A stretch of 7,621 nt of DNA from Gammaproteobacteria bacterium (lineage in GTDB: Bacteria; Pseudomonadota; Gammaproteobacteria; Steroidobacterales; Steroidobacteraceae). The notes beneath the pieces were generated by a model. It worked only from the letters and a program-made list of their open reading frames with translations. It made no database searches and was not told where the DNA came from. The DNA lies in contig JADLDF010000006.1 of the NCBI GenBank assembly GCA_020846815.1, positions 1 to 7,621 of the forward strand, given 5' to 3'. Positions 1 through 6,425 of the stretch are shown here, in pieces. The position numbers and the translations under genes are program-made. The first letter of the stretch is position 1; each line of letters begins with the position of its first letter.

Positions 1-309
1 CAATCGCTGTCGCTGGTGCTCGGCCCCGAGATCCGCATCAACGCGATCGCGCCGGGCGCGATCCAGACCCGCTGGCTGCAGGGCGGCATGACGCCCGAGC
101 AGTTCCAGCAGTTCCTGGTGGCGGCGGCCGACATGGTGCCTCTGAAGATGGTGCCGACGGCCGAGCAGGTCGCCGAAGCGCTGGTCTGGTTCCTCGAGGG
201 CGCGAGCGTGGTCACGGGCGAGGTGCTCATGGTCGACGCCGGTCTGCACTGCGGCCGCCTGCCGCCCTCTTCGAGCAACAAGAGCACCTGGGACGACATC
301 AAGAAGTGA
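1..309 (+). CDS. Short-chain dehydrogenase/reductase (SDR), C-terminal part only
   Basis: The first 102 visible codons are the C-terminal portion of an NAD(P)-dependent SDR oxidoreductase, open at the left edge and ending in TGA. The stretch INAIAPGAIQTRW (residues 13-25) is the conserved N-A-x-x-P-G strand and cofactor loop that follows the catalytic Tyr-x-x-x-Lys in classical SDRs. GASVVTGEVLMVDAG (about 67-81) is the typical C-terminal 'sxxvtGxxxxvDgG' signature. The Rossmann glycine motif and the catalytic Tyr/Lys lie outside the window, so catalytic competence cannot be judged. A polar tail of about 20 residues follows the DAG motif, slightly longer than usual. The substrate is unknown; SDRs act on alcohols, ketones, sterols, sugars and acyl thioesters. 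The GTG at 16 is internal to the domain and is not a start. The amine-oxidase-like gene follows on the same strand 91 bp downstream and could be co-transcribed. Confidence 0.9.
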   Translation, partial: QSLSLVLGPEIRINAIAPGAIQTRWLQGGMTPEQFQQFLVAAADMVPLKMVPTAEQVAEALVWFLEGASVVTGEVLMVDAGLHCGRLPPSSSNKSTWDDIKK

Positions 310-346
310 GCGCGGCGGAGTTGCCGGGCTGAGGCCGGCGCCGCGC
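310..346 (+). other. GC-rich stem-loop directly after the SDR stop codon
   Basis: Immediately after the SDR TGA, GCGCGGCG (310-317) is exactly complementary to CGCCGCGC (339-346). An inner CCGG/CCGG pair (324-327 with 335-338) stacks onto it, giving about 12 base pairs with a 6-nt one-sided bulge. No T-run follows, so it is not a canonical intrinsic terminator. It could slow transcription, protect the 3' end of the upstream message, or simply reflect the high GC content. No promoter is evident between it and the next gene at 401. Confidence 0.35.
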
Positions 347-400
347 AGACCGGCGACGCGGTGCGGCATCGTGCCTGCCGCGGTCCGGAGGACATGAGCG

Positions 401-1900
401 ATGACACGTTCCCGCTGCATCGGCCCGCGACGCCCGCTGACGCGGCGTGAGCTGCTCGGCGGCGCCACGGCGCTCGGCGCCGCTGCGACGCTGGGTCCGC
501 TGCAGGCCGCGCGCGCGCAGCACGCTGCGCCCCGCAGCGGCAAGCGGCCGGACGCGCCGACACTGGCGCCACCGCTCGACGCCGACGTGATCGTGATCGG
601 CGCGGGCCTCTCCGGGCTGCATGCCGCGCAGCTGCTCGAGGACGCGGGCCTCGCGGTGGTCGTGCTCGAAGCGGATGTGCGCGTCGGCGGTCGCGTGCGG
701 ACTCTCCTCGACCTGCCCGAGCGGCCCGAAGCGGGTGGCTCCGAAGTCGGCGCCTACTATGCGCGCATCCTCGAGCAGATCCGCCGCTTCGGCCTGCGGA
801 CCCGGCGGCTCGAGTTCGGCGGCCTCGACTTCGCGCTGCACGTCGACGGCCGGCTGCTGCGCGGGCGCGACTGGCCCGACAGCCCGCTGAACACGATCCC
901 GGGCGCGGCGCATCGCGCGAATCCCGCCTTCCTCGATCTCGCCTACCTGCCGCGGGACACCGGTCTCGCCGAGCTCGACAGCTGGCTCACGGACGCACGC
1001 GCCATGCCGGATCCGTCGCTGGCGCAGAAATACCGCGAGCTCGGCGCGAACGCGCAGGCGCTGCGCTACCTGCAGCTCGCCGCGCAGGGCGACGATCTCG
1101 CGAACGAATCGTGGCTCTGGAACCTGCGCAGGAAAAAAGGCATCGACTGGGGCCGGCAGACCGGTGGCGGCTTCGTGCAGGTCGTCGGCGGCATGAGCCA
1201 GGTGCCGATCGCCATGGCCGCTGCGCTGCAGCGACCACCGGTGCTGGGCGCGGTGGTCACGGCGATCGAAACCCGTGGCGACGACGGGGTCGTCGTGCAG
1301 ACACGCGGCGGGCGCCGCTGGCGCGCCCGCTTCGCGCTCTGCACCATGCCGCTGACGGTGCTGCGCCGGACGCGGATCACGCCCGCGCTGCCGTCGCTGC
1401 AGGCCAAGGCCGTAGCGAGCATCCCCTATGGCCACGGTACCAGCGTGTTCCTGCGGATCCGTGAGCCGTTCTGGGAAGTCGACGGCTTCGGCAGCTCGCT
1501 CTGGTCGGACGGCGAGGCCGGCCGGGCCTACGACTGGTCGACGCCGAGCGGCCGCTACGTCTGGTCGCTGTTCGCGGGAATCGCGAACCGGCCGCTGCGC
1601 CGGCTCGACGACGCGGCGGCGATGCGCCACGCGACCCGCGTGCTGACTGCGGCCCGGCCGAGCATGAAGGGGCGCGTGGCGGCCTTCGGAGTCATGAACT
1701 GGAGCCGGCATCCCTGGTCGCGCGGCACGTTCGCCTATCGCAGCCCCGGACAGATCGCGCGCTACGGCAACGTCGCCGCCGAGCCGCACGGCAACATCCA
1801 CTTCGCCGGCGAACACACGGCGGTGCTGATGCAGGGCATGGAAGGCGCGATGGAATCGGGCGAGCGCGCGGCACTGCAGATCCTCGCCCGCCAGGGCTGA
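401..1900 (+). CDS. Tat-exported FAD-dependent oxidoreductase, flavin amine oxidase fold
   Basis: This 499-residue flavoprotein belongs to the monoamine oxidase/L-amino-acid oxidase fold (Pfam amino-oxidase). The N-terminus carries a twin-arginine signal: TRRELLG at residues 14-20, a hydrophobic stretch at about 18-34, and an ARA|Q cleavage site near residue 39. A folded, FAD-loaded enzyme acting in the periplasm is therefore expected. The dinucleotide motif VIVIGAGLSGL spans 63-73, with the ribose-binding Glu at 90, followed by GGRVRT at 96-101. VVGGMSQVP (261-269) is the family's GGM segment. The C-terminal flavin segment is HFAGEHT (467-473) plus MEGAMESGERAA (480-491). Length is normal for the family. 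Read against human MAO-B, the Cys that binds FAD covalently is Thr443, the active-site Lys296 position is Ser348, and the cage Tyr435 position is Gly479, while Tyr398 is conservatively Phe444. FAD is probably non-covalent and the chemistry may not be ordinary amine oxidation. The ATG at 401 is chosen because GGAGG at 387-391 sits 9 nt upstream; the ATG at 394 is out of frame and too close. The substrate is unknown. Confidence 0.9.
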   Translation: MTRSRCIGPRRPLTRRELLGGATALGAAATLGPLQAARAQHAAPRSGKRPDAPTLAPPLDADVIVIGAGLSGLHAAQLLEDAGLAVVVLEADVRVGGRVRTLLDLPERPEAGGSEVGAYYARILEQIRRFGLRTRRLEFGGLDFALHVDGRLLRGRDWPDSPLNTIPGAAHRANPAFLDLAYLPRDTGLAELDSWLTDARAMPDPSLAQKYRELGANAQALRYLQLAAQGDDLANESWLWNLRRKKGIDWGRQTGGGFVQVVGGMSQVPIAMAAALQRPPVLGAVVTAIETRGDDGVVVQTRGGRRWRARFALCTMPLTVLRRTRITPALPSLQAKAVASIPYGHGTSVFLRIREPFWEVDGFGSSLWSDGEAGRAYDWSTPSGRYVWSLFAGIANRPLRRLDDAAAMRHATRVLTAARPSMKGRVAAFGVMNWSRHPWSRGTFAYRSPGQIARYGNVAAEPHGNIHFAGEHTAVLMQGMEGAMESGERAALQILARQG

Positions 1901-1980
1901 TGCGCCGCGCGCCGCCGGGCTCTCGCAGCAGCAAGTCGCGAAACACTGCAACATCCGATGCGGCACGCGCGCCGCCCGCT
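1899..1980. repeat. Convergent gap with an imperfect GC-rich direct repeat
   Basis: The 80 bp between the stop codons of the convergent oxidoreductase and DUF3592 genes hold no gene. Positions 1899-1921 and 1957-1980 are similar copies of about 23-24 bp. They share GATGCG at the left, CGCGCGCCGCC in the middle and GCT at the right, differ by a few substitutions and single-base gaps, and lie about 35 bp apart. No stem followed by a T-run, and so no intrinsic terminator, is visible on either strand. The repeat may be only low-complexity GC sequence. Confidence 0.3.
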
Positions 1981-2409
1981 TCAGGAGCACGTGGAACGCA
2001 CCAGCACGAGACCGGCGACGGCCGTGGCGAGCGCGAGGCCGAGCGCGAGACTCGCACCCAACCAGTTGTCGACGAACAGGTCGATGCGCGCCCCTGCCGG
2101 ATCCGAGCGGCGGTAGACCACCGGCACGGCCCCTCCCGTTGCGAAGCGCGGCGTGCTCGAGCTGAGCTGGCCGCTGAACTCGTGGCGGCTGCCGTCGGCT
2201 GCGACGAACGCGACCCGTGGCGTGAACATCCTGCGACCGCCGCCCTGGGGCGACTCGCGCTGCGCGACGACCCGGCCCTCGGCGCGCAGCGCGTCGTCGG
2301 CAAGCGCATGGGTCGCGCGCGCCAGCCAAAGGCCAAGCGCGCCCGACACGACGGCCATCGCGAGCAGCACCCAGCCCGCGATGCCGATCACACTGCGCGC
2401 GAGCTGCAT
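1981..2409 (-). CDS. DUF3592 family small membrane protein
   Basis: A predicted protein of 142 residues with the layout of the DUF3592 family, whose biochemical function is not known. It has a transmembrane helix at about 6-30, a soluble beta-rich domain, and a second helix at about 116-137. The family pattern is visible in AEGRVVAQ (43-50), FTPRVAFVAADG (62-73) and GGAVPVVYRRSDPAGARID (92-110), which matches the usual 'G-x-x-V-x-V-x-Y-x-P-x-x-P-x-x-A' shape. The start is uncertain. The frame stays open back to a TTG at 2484, which would add 25 residues. Codons in that extension are clearly poorer in third-position G/C than the gene body, so I prefer the ATG at 2409, although neither start has a good Shine-Dalgarno. 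The receptor terminator lies just upstream, so the gene probably has its own promoter between 2410 and 2510, but I could not identify one. There is no obvious functional link with the catabolic-type neighbours. Confidence 0.75.
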   Translation of the reverse strand: MQLARSVIGIAGWVLLAMAVVSGALGLWLARATHALADDALRAEGRVVAQRESPQGGGRRMFTPRVAFVAADGSRHEFSGQLSSSTPRFATGGAVPVVYRRSDPAGARIDLFVDNWLGASLALGLALATAVAGLVLVRSTCS

Positions 2410-2510
2410 GGCCGGAGAAACGACGACGGCAACAACCTCGAATACAAGAACGGCAGCGACGCAGGCCGCGACGGAATCATGCAACGAGCATAGTGCCGTG
2501 CCGTCGCCGA

Positions 2511-2554
2511 TAAAAACGCCCGGCTGGCCTGCCTCGAGGCAGGCCAGCCGGGCG
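2511..2554 (-). terminator. Strong rho-independent terminator of the TonB-dependent receptor gene
   Basis: Positions 2517-2533 (CGCCCGGCTGGCCTGCC) are perfectly complementary to 2538-2554, giving a 17-bp GC-rich stem closed by a TCGA tetraloop at 2534-2537. Because TCGA is itself palindromic, the full 38 nt form a perfect palindrome. On the - strand the stem is followed at once by TTTTTA (2516-2511), the U-tract of an intrinsic terminator. The + strand side has no T-run, so it works in one direction only. The stem begins 23 nt beyond the receptor stop codon, which makes it that gene's terminator and separates it from the DUF3592 gene. Confidence 0.93.
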
Positions 2555-2577
2555 CATGATCACAGAAACCGCAACGA

Positions 2578-5037
2578 TCAGTCGAAGCGGTAACTCGCGG
2601 TCAAGCCGAAGGTCGCTAGGTCGCCCTGCGACACATCCGGCACGAAGCCGGTCGCCAGCGGCTGGTTGAAGCGCGGCTGGAAGATCACCGCCGTCACGTA
2701 CTTCTCGTCGAAGATGTTGCGGCCCCAGAGCGCGAGCTCCAGGTTGGAGCCGCGACGCACGCCGAGACGGGCGTTGACGATGGTCCGCTCCGGAATGGTC
2801 GCGACGTTCCAGGTCATGGTGTAGGCCTTCGAGGTGTAGCTCGCATCTGCCCGGCCGAAGAACGACCAGTCGCCAGTGAGCGGCGCTTCGAACGAACCAT
2901 AGAGCGAGGCATTCATTTCCGGCGCACGCGGCAACGACTGGCCACCGACATCCGGCTGCACGATGCCGCGGAACAGCAGCGTGTTGCAGAAGCCCGGATT
3001 CAGGCCCTGCGCCGTCAGCGCGGCCTGGCCGCCGCAGTAGCGCAGCACGCTCGGCTCGACCGACTGCTGGCCGAACTCGGTCGGCGAGTAGCCATAGGTG
3101 GCGCCGACGCGGACCCGCTCGGTCACGGCCCAGTTCACCGCGGCCTCGAAGCCGCGCACGTTCACCTTGCCGAGGTTCTGCACGATGGCCGAGACCGCGG
3201 GTGGCGGCGGCGGCCCATTGATCTGCAGGCCCGTGTAGTTGATGTAGAACGCGGTCAGCTCGGTGCCCAGGCGGCGGCCCAGCCACTCGGCCTTCCAGCC
3301 GATCTCGTAGGTCTTGTTCTCGGCCGGACCGTAACTCTGCAGGTCGAGCGGCAGGGGCAGGCGCGTCGCGGCATCGATCGTTGGATTGAAGAAGCCGGAG
3401 ATCACACCCTTGGCCGCCGAGACATAGAGCTTCTGTGCCGGCGCAATCGTGTAGTCGACGTGACCGCGCCAGGTGTTGTACTCGAACTCCTTGCGCTGCA
3501 ACGACGATGGGCCGACTACCAGGTTGGTCTGCTGGCGATCCTCGGTGTCGTGCCGACCTTCGGCGCCGATCGTCAGGTTGTCGAAGGCGTCGAACTCGAA
3601 ACTGCCGAAATAGGCGCGCTGGTAGTCGATGCGATCGAGGAAGGAACTGACGAACATGTCGCGCACGTTGGTGCGGACGATGGCTGGGCTGCCGAACGTG
3701 AACAGCAACTGGTCGCGGATGCGCTCGTCGGCCGAGAGGCCGGCGCCATCGAGCGACGCGGCGGTGATCGCCTCGGCTTCGTTCTTGTAATAGAACAGGC
3801 CGATCGCGCCGCGCAGACGCTTCTCCTGGTCGGATTCGAGACGGAACTCCTGACTGAAGGACTTGACGTCTGCCGGCGGATTGCCGTTGAACTGTGCCAC
3901 GCGCTGGGTGCGCAACACCGGCGCTGTCAGCCACGCGGTCGTCGCCGGCACACCCATCGCCACCAGCGCATTGACAGCGGACTGGCTGATGATCTGCTGC
4001 AGGTCGCCGGCGCCGTTGGCCGCGTAATCGACGAACGCCTCGATGGTCGCGTCGTACTGCGCGGTCTGGCTGATGAAGGTCAGCGATCCGAGCTTGTAGG
4101 AGATGTCGAGCGCACCGAGCGTGACCTCGCGATCCACGCCCTCGGCGAGCGGGTTGGAGGTCAGGTTCGAGCGGTACTGGATCTCGCCGCAGGTCGCGGT
4201 GAACGCCATCGGGTTCGGACCACAGTTGTTTGCGTCGTAGAACCAGAGGTTGCCGGGGTCGCGATGATCATCGGTGTAGAAGCCGAACAGCTGTACCTTG
4301 AGATCGTCGGTGACCTCGAAATCGAGCGAGCCCGAGGCGTTCTTGGTCTCGTAGCCGCCGAGGTTGTCGTTCGGCTCGGCCGTGTTGCGGTAGGTGCCGT
4401 CGAAAGTGTTGTAGCTCGCGGCGAACCGGCCGCGGATGCGGTCGGTCAGCGGGCCGGAGACCACGAGCTTGCCCTCGTAGCGCTCGTCGGAGCCGACAGT
4501 CGCCTCGACCTTGGAAAAGAACAGTTCGGTGGGCGCCGCAGGCACGAAGTTGATCGCGCCATTGAAGGCATTGCGGCCATAGAGCGCCGACTGCGGCCCC
4601 TTGACCACCTCGACACGATCGACGTCGAGGATCTCGAGGTTCGCACCGCTGGTGCTCGAGAGATAGACCCCGCCGTAGAAGATCGCGACATTGCGATCGG
4701 GGCTGTTCAGGTTCGTCTGGGAGATGCCGCGGATAACCGGCGTGCCGAGCTGGTTCTGGATCGAGTCGAAATAGGTCAGGCCGGGCGTGAACAGCGCCAC
4801 GTCGTTCAGATTCTCGATGCCCTTCTGATCGATGTCCTCGGCTGTCAGCGCGGTCACGGCGACCGGCACCTCGAGCAACGTCTCGGCGCGCTTGCGTGCG
4901 GTGACGACCACTTCCTCGAGACTGATGGCCTCGCTGGCGGCCGCATCCCCCGCGATCTGGGCCATGGCAGGCGCGGCGATGCCAGCCAATCCGGTAATGC
5001 ATCCCGTCAGAAACGCAGTGTGTACAGCGCGCAACAT
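2578..5037 (-). CDS. TonB-dependent outer membrane receptor
   Basis: An 819-residue TonB-dependent receptor for energy-driven uptake across the outer membrane. A Sec signal peptide covers about 1-26, with cleavage after AMA before Gln27. The TonB box region EEVVVTARKRAE (41-52) comes next. The plug domain (about 55-168) shows VPVAVTALTAEDI, VIRGI (101-105), VDRVEVVKGPQSALYGRNA (139-157) and GAINFV. The remainder is a 22-strand-type beta barrel with late motifs NVRGFEAAV (626-634) and WGRNIFDEKY (771-780), ending ASYRFD with the aromatic near the C-terminus expected for barrel insertion. Length is normal for this group. Two close cysteine pairs (272/283 and 668/684) probably form disulfides in extracellular loops. 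A five-proline run at 609-613 probably lies in another loop. The ATG at 5037 is supported by the signal peptide and GGGGGA at 5042-5047. Upstream is a promoter with an embedded inverted repeat, and downstream a strong terminator, so it can be monocistronic. The monooxygenase lies upstream on the same strand. The ligand is unknown; the neighbourhood fits an organic catabolic substrate as well as an iron chelate. Confidence 0.95.
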   Translation of the reverse strand: MLRAVHTAFLTGCITGLAGIAAPAMAQIAGDAAASEAISLEEVVVTARKRAETLLEVPVAVTALTAEDIDQKGIENLNDVALFTPGLTYFDSIQNQLGTPVIRGISQTNLNSPDRNVAIFYGGVYLSSTSGANLEILDVDRVEVVKGPQSALYGRNAFNGAINFVPAAPTELFFSKVEATVGSDERYEGKLVVSGPLTDRIRGRFAASYNTFDGTYRNTAEPNDNLGGYETKNASGSLDFEVTDDLKVQLFGFYTDDHRDPGNLWFYDANNCGPNPMAFTATCGEIQYRSNLTSNPLAEGVDREVTLGALDISYKLGSLTFISQTAQYDATIEAFVDYAANGAGDLQQIISQSAVNALVAMGVPATTAWLTAPVLRTQRVAQFNGNPPADVKSFSQEFRLESDQEKRLRGAIGLFYYKNEAEAITAASLDGAGLSADERIRDQLLFTFGSPAIVRTNVRDMFVSSFLDRIDYQRAYFGSFEFDAFDNLTIGAEGRHDTEDRQQTNLVVGPSSLQRKEFEYNTWRGHVDYTIAPAQKLYVSAAKGVISGFFNPTIDAATRLPLPLDLQSYGPAENKTYEIGWKAEWLGRRLGTELTAFYINYTGLQINGPPPPPAVSAIVQNLGKVNVRGFEAAVNWAVTERVRVGATYGYSPTEFGQQSVEPSVLRYCGGQAALTAQGLNPGFCNTLLFRGIVQPDVGGQSLPRAPEMNASLYGSFEAPLTGDWSFFGRADASYTSKAYTMTWNVATIPERTIVNARLGVRRGSNLELALWGRNIFDEKYVTAVIFQPRFNQPLATGFVPDVSQGDLATFGLTASYRFD

Positions 5038-5069
5038 CGAATCCCCCGGCTCGTGGATAAACGCCGTTC

Positions 5070-5098
5070 AGTACACCAGAGTCAGCGACTCTGGGCAA
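5070..5098 (-). promoter_or_regulatory. Candidate sigma-70 promoter of the TonB-dependent receptor gene
   Basis: On the - strand, TTGCCC (5098-5093) and TGTACT (5075-5070) are separated by exactly 17 bp. Each matches 4 of 6 bases of the consensus -35 and -10 hexamers. The spacing to the ATG at 5037 leaves a short leader of roughly 25 nt that holds the GGGGGA ribosome-binding site. The spacer is occupied by a perfect inverted repeat. The assignment rests on hexamer resemblance and position only. Confidence 0.5.
5076..5094. promoter_or_regulatory. Perfect 8-bp inverted repeat in the promoter spacer, probable operator
   Basis: CCAGAGTC (5076-5083) and GACTCTGG (5087-5094) are perfect inverted arms around AGC, a 19-bp dyad that fills the spacer of the candidate receptor promoter and overlaps its -35 edge. 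A dimeric regulator bound here would cover RNA polymerase contacts, so repression relieved by a ligand is the simplest model. No T-run follows it in either direction, and it lies upstream of the predicted transcript start, so a terminator is unlikely. No regulator gene is present in the window to pair with it. Confidence 0.5.
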
Positions 5099-5114
5099 TC
5101 GCCACGTGAATAAT

Positions 5115-5234
5115 TTCCATGGAACGGCCGCCGGAGCCATTTCCGGACCGATCTGCTCCCGTAGCCTTTGCGGCCGCCAAGGCCTCTTCTCGGTGATGAT
5201 CCGGCGGACTCGATGTTGCGTTCAAGCAACGCAA
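5115..5234. repeat. Cluster of small palindromes between the monooxygenase and receptor genes
   Basis: The 221-bp gap between the monooxygenase stop and the receptor start holds no gene. Besides the promoter dyad it contains TTCCATGGAA (5115-5124), CCGGA/TCCGG around 6 nt (5131-5146), a near-palindrome centred on GCGGCCGC with GCCTT/AAGGC flanks (5164-5183), and TTGCGTT/AACGCAA around CAAGC (5216-5234). The last could form a hairpin 25 nt after the monooxygenase stop, but no T-run follows, so it is not a clear terminator. These may be regulator sites or RNA processing structures. Confidence 0.35.
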
Positions 5235-5258
5235 AGCGCCGACCGGCGAAGGTGGCGG

Positions 5259-6425
5259 CTATACCGGCACCGTCGCCGGGTTGTAGCCAAACAGACCGAG
5301 CGCCTCGTCCACGGGTACCTCGTGGCGGAAGCTGTCCGGGTCGGACGAATGAAATCGCGGCACCTGCAGTGCGGAGCGTTCGACCACGAAGCGGGCTCGA
5401 CCGACGCGCGCGCCCTCGTAGCGCGCCAGCGCCTCGGCCACGTCCGCGGCCTGCTGGAACGCGCGGCCAAGCACGACCGCATCTTCGATCGCCATGACCG
5501 CACCCTGCCCAAGATAGGGCAGCAGCGGATGCGCCGCGTCGCCGAGCACGGCGGCGCGACCCCGCACCCAGCGCATCAGCGCGCTGCGGGCGCACAGCGC
5601 CCACTTGAACAGATCCTTTTCGGGCACGGCGGCGATGATCTGCGTGACCCAGGGATGCCAGTCCTTGAACTCCGCCGCGAGCTCCGCGACCTGTGCGGGG
5701 ATGCTCCAGCCCTCCTGTTCCCAGCCGGAACGCTCGGCGAAGGCGACGAAGTTCAGCAGCTTGCCGCCCCGCACCGGATAGCGGTTGATCATGTGGCCGG
5801 GGCCGATCCAGACCTGACCGGGGGGATCGAGCGCCTCCGGCGGGACGAGCTCCATCGGCACGAGACCGCGCCAGGCGACGAAACCGGTGAAGCGCACTTC
5901 CTCGGCACCGAACAGCGTGGAGCGCACCCGCGAGCGCACACCGTCGGCGCCGATCACGGCCTCGGCACGCTTCCATTCGCCATTGTCGAAACGCACCGAC
6001 ACACCCGAGCCGTCCTGCTGCAGATCGGCGAAGCGGTGCGCGGTCACGATGGCCGCGGGGTCGTTGGCGAGCACGGCATCGGCGAGCACGCGGTGCAGGT
6101 CGGCGCGGTGCACCACGTAATAGCGCTCGCCGTAGGTGTCCTCGAGGCGCTCGCCGCGCGGCACCTTGGCGAGCACGCGGCCGGTCTTGAAATGGCGTAC
6201 GCACTGTTCGTCGGGCGCATAGGCGACGTCGCGGAACTCGTCGAACACTCCGAGGGACTTCAGCCCCAGCGCGCCGTTGGGACTGATCGAGAGCCCGGCA
6301 CCGACCTCGCCGAGCACGGGGGACTGCTCATAGACACGCACCTGCACGCCGGCCCGCTGCAGCGCGAGCGCAGCCGCGAGGCCGCCGATGCCGGCGCCGA
6401 TGACTATGACCGCTGAGGACTCCAT
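5259..6425 (-). CDS. FAD-dependent monooxygenase, salicylate hydroxylase-like (class A flavin hydroxylase)
   Basis: A 388-residue cytosolic flavoprotein of the single-component NAD(P)H-dependent aromatic hydroxylase family (FAD_binding_3; salicylate, 3-hydroxybenzoate and 6-hydroxynicotinate hydroxylase relatives). The N-terminal FAD motif is VIVIGAGIGGLAAA (6-19), with the ribose-binding Glu at 33. SISPNG (46-51) and VVHRADLHRVL (104-114) are family landmarks. The DG motif GADGVRSRVR spans 159-168 and is linked to FAD and NAD(P)H pyrophosphate binding. The GD motif LGDAAHPLLPYLGQGA spans 294-309. The C-terminus FGYNPATVPV matches the 'yGYdawt' ending of salicylate hydroxylases. Length is normal and no key motif is missing. 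The frame is open upstream to 6542, but the start at 6425 is chosen because the Rossmann strand begins at once and GGAG (6434-6431) lies 5 nt upstream. It is the first gene of the - strand group, ahead of the receptor. The exact aromatic or heteroaromatic substrate cannot be read from the sequence. Confidence 0.92.
   Translation of the reverse strand: MESSAVIVIGAGIGGLAAALALQRAGVQVRVYEQSPVLGEVGAGLSISPNGALGLKSLGVFDEFRDVAYAPDEQCVRHFKTGRVLAKVPRGERLEDTYGERYYVVHRADLHRVLADAVLANDPAAIVTAHRFADLQQDGSGVSVRFDNGEWKRAEAVIGADGVRSRVRSTLFGAEEVRFTGFVAWRGLVPMELVPPEALDPPGQVWIGPGHMINRYPVRGGKLLNFVAFAERSGWEQEGWSIPAQVAELAAEFKDWHPWVTQIIAAVPEKDLFKWALCARSALMRWVRGRAAVLGDAAHPLLPYLGQGAVMAIEDAVVLGRAFQQAADVAEALARYEGARVGRARFVVERSALQVPRFHSSDPDSFRHEVPVDEALGLFGYNPATVPV

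Noticed and set aside
299..2329. 676-codon open frame on the - strand
   Set aside because: It is antisense to the flavin oxidoreductase, with an Arg/Ala/Pro-rich translation and no domain. The opposite strand carries clear FAD motifs. It is an artefact of high GC content.
1900..2493. 197-codon + strand frame whose ATG overlaps the oxidoreductase stop (TGATG), suggesting translational coupling
   Set aside because: The overlap looks attractive, but the translation is low-complexity Arg/Ala/Asp/His and lies antisense to the DUF3592 gene, which shows a real family pattern and membrane helices.
2477..3934. 485-codon - strand frame overlapping the 3' half of the receptor in another frame
   Set aside because: It is an arginine-rich out-of-frame shadow. 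The receptor frame is intact through to its C-terminal aromatic, so there is no frameshift to explain.
3460..5109. 549-codon + strand frame across the receptor
   Set aside because: It is the antisense shadow of the TonB-dependent receptor, with no signal, domain or ribosome-binding site.
5216..5234. Hairpin after the monooxygenase stop as an intrinsic terminator
   Set aside because: The 7-bp stem is clean but no T-run follows on the - strand, so I list it only as a palindrome.
5106..6416. 436-codon + strand frame across the monooxygenase
   Set aside because: It is antisense to a complete flavin hydroxylase with all motifs, and its translation is His/Arg/Ala-rich with no recognisable fold.
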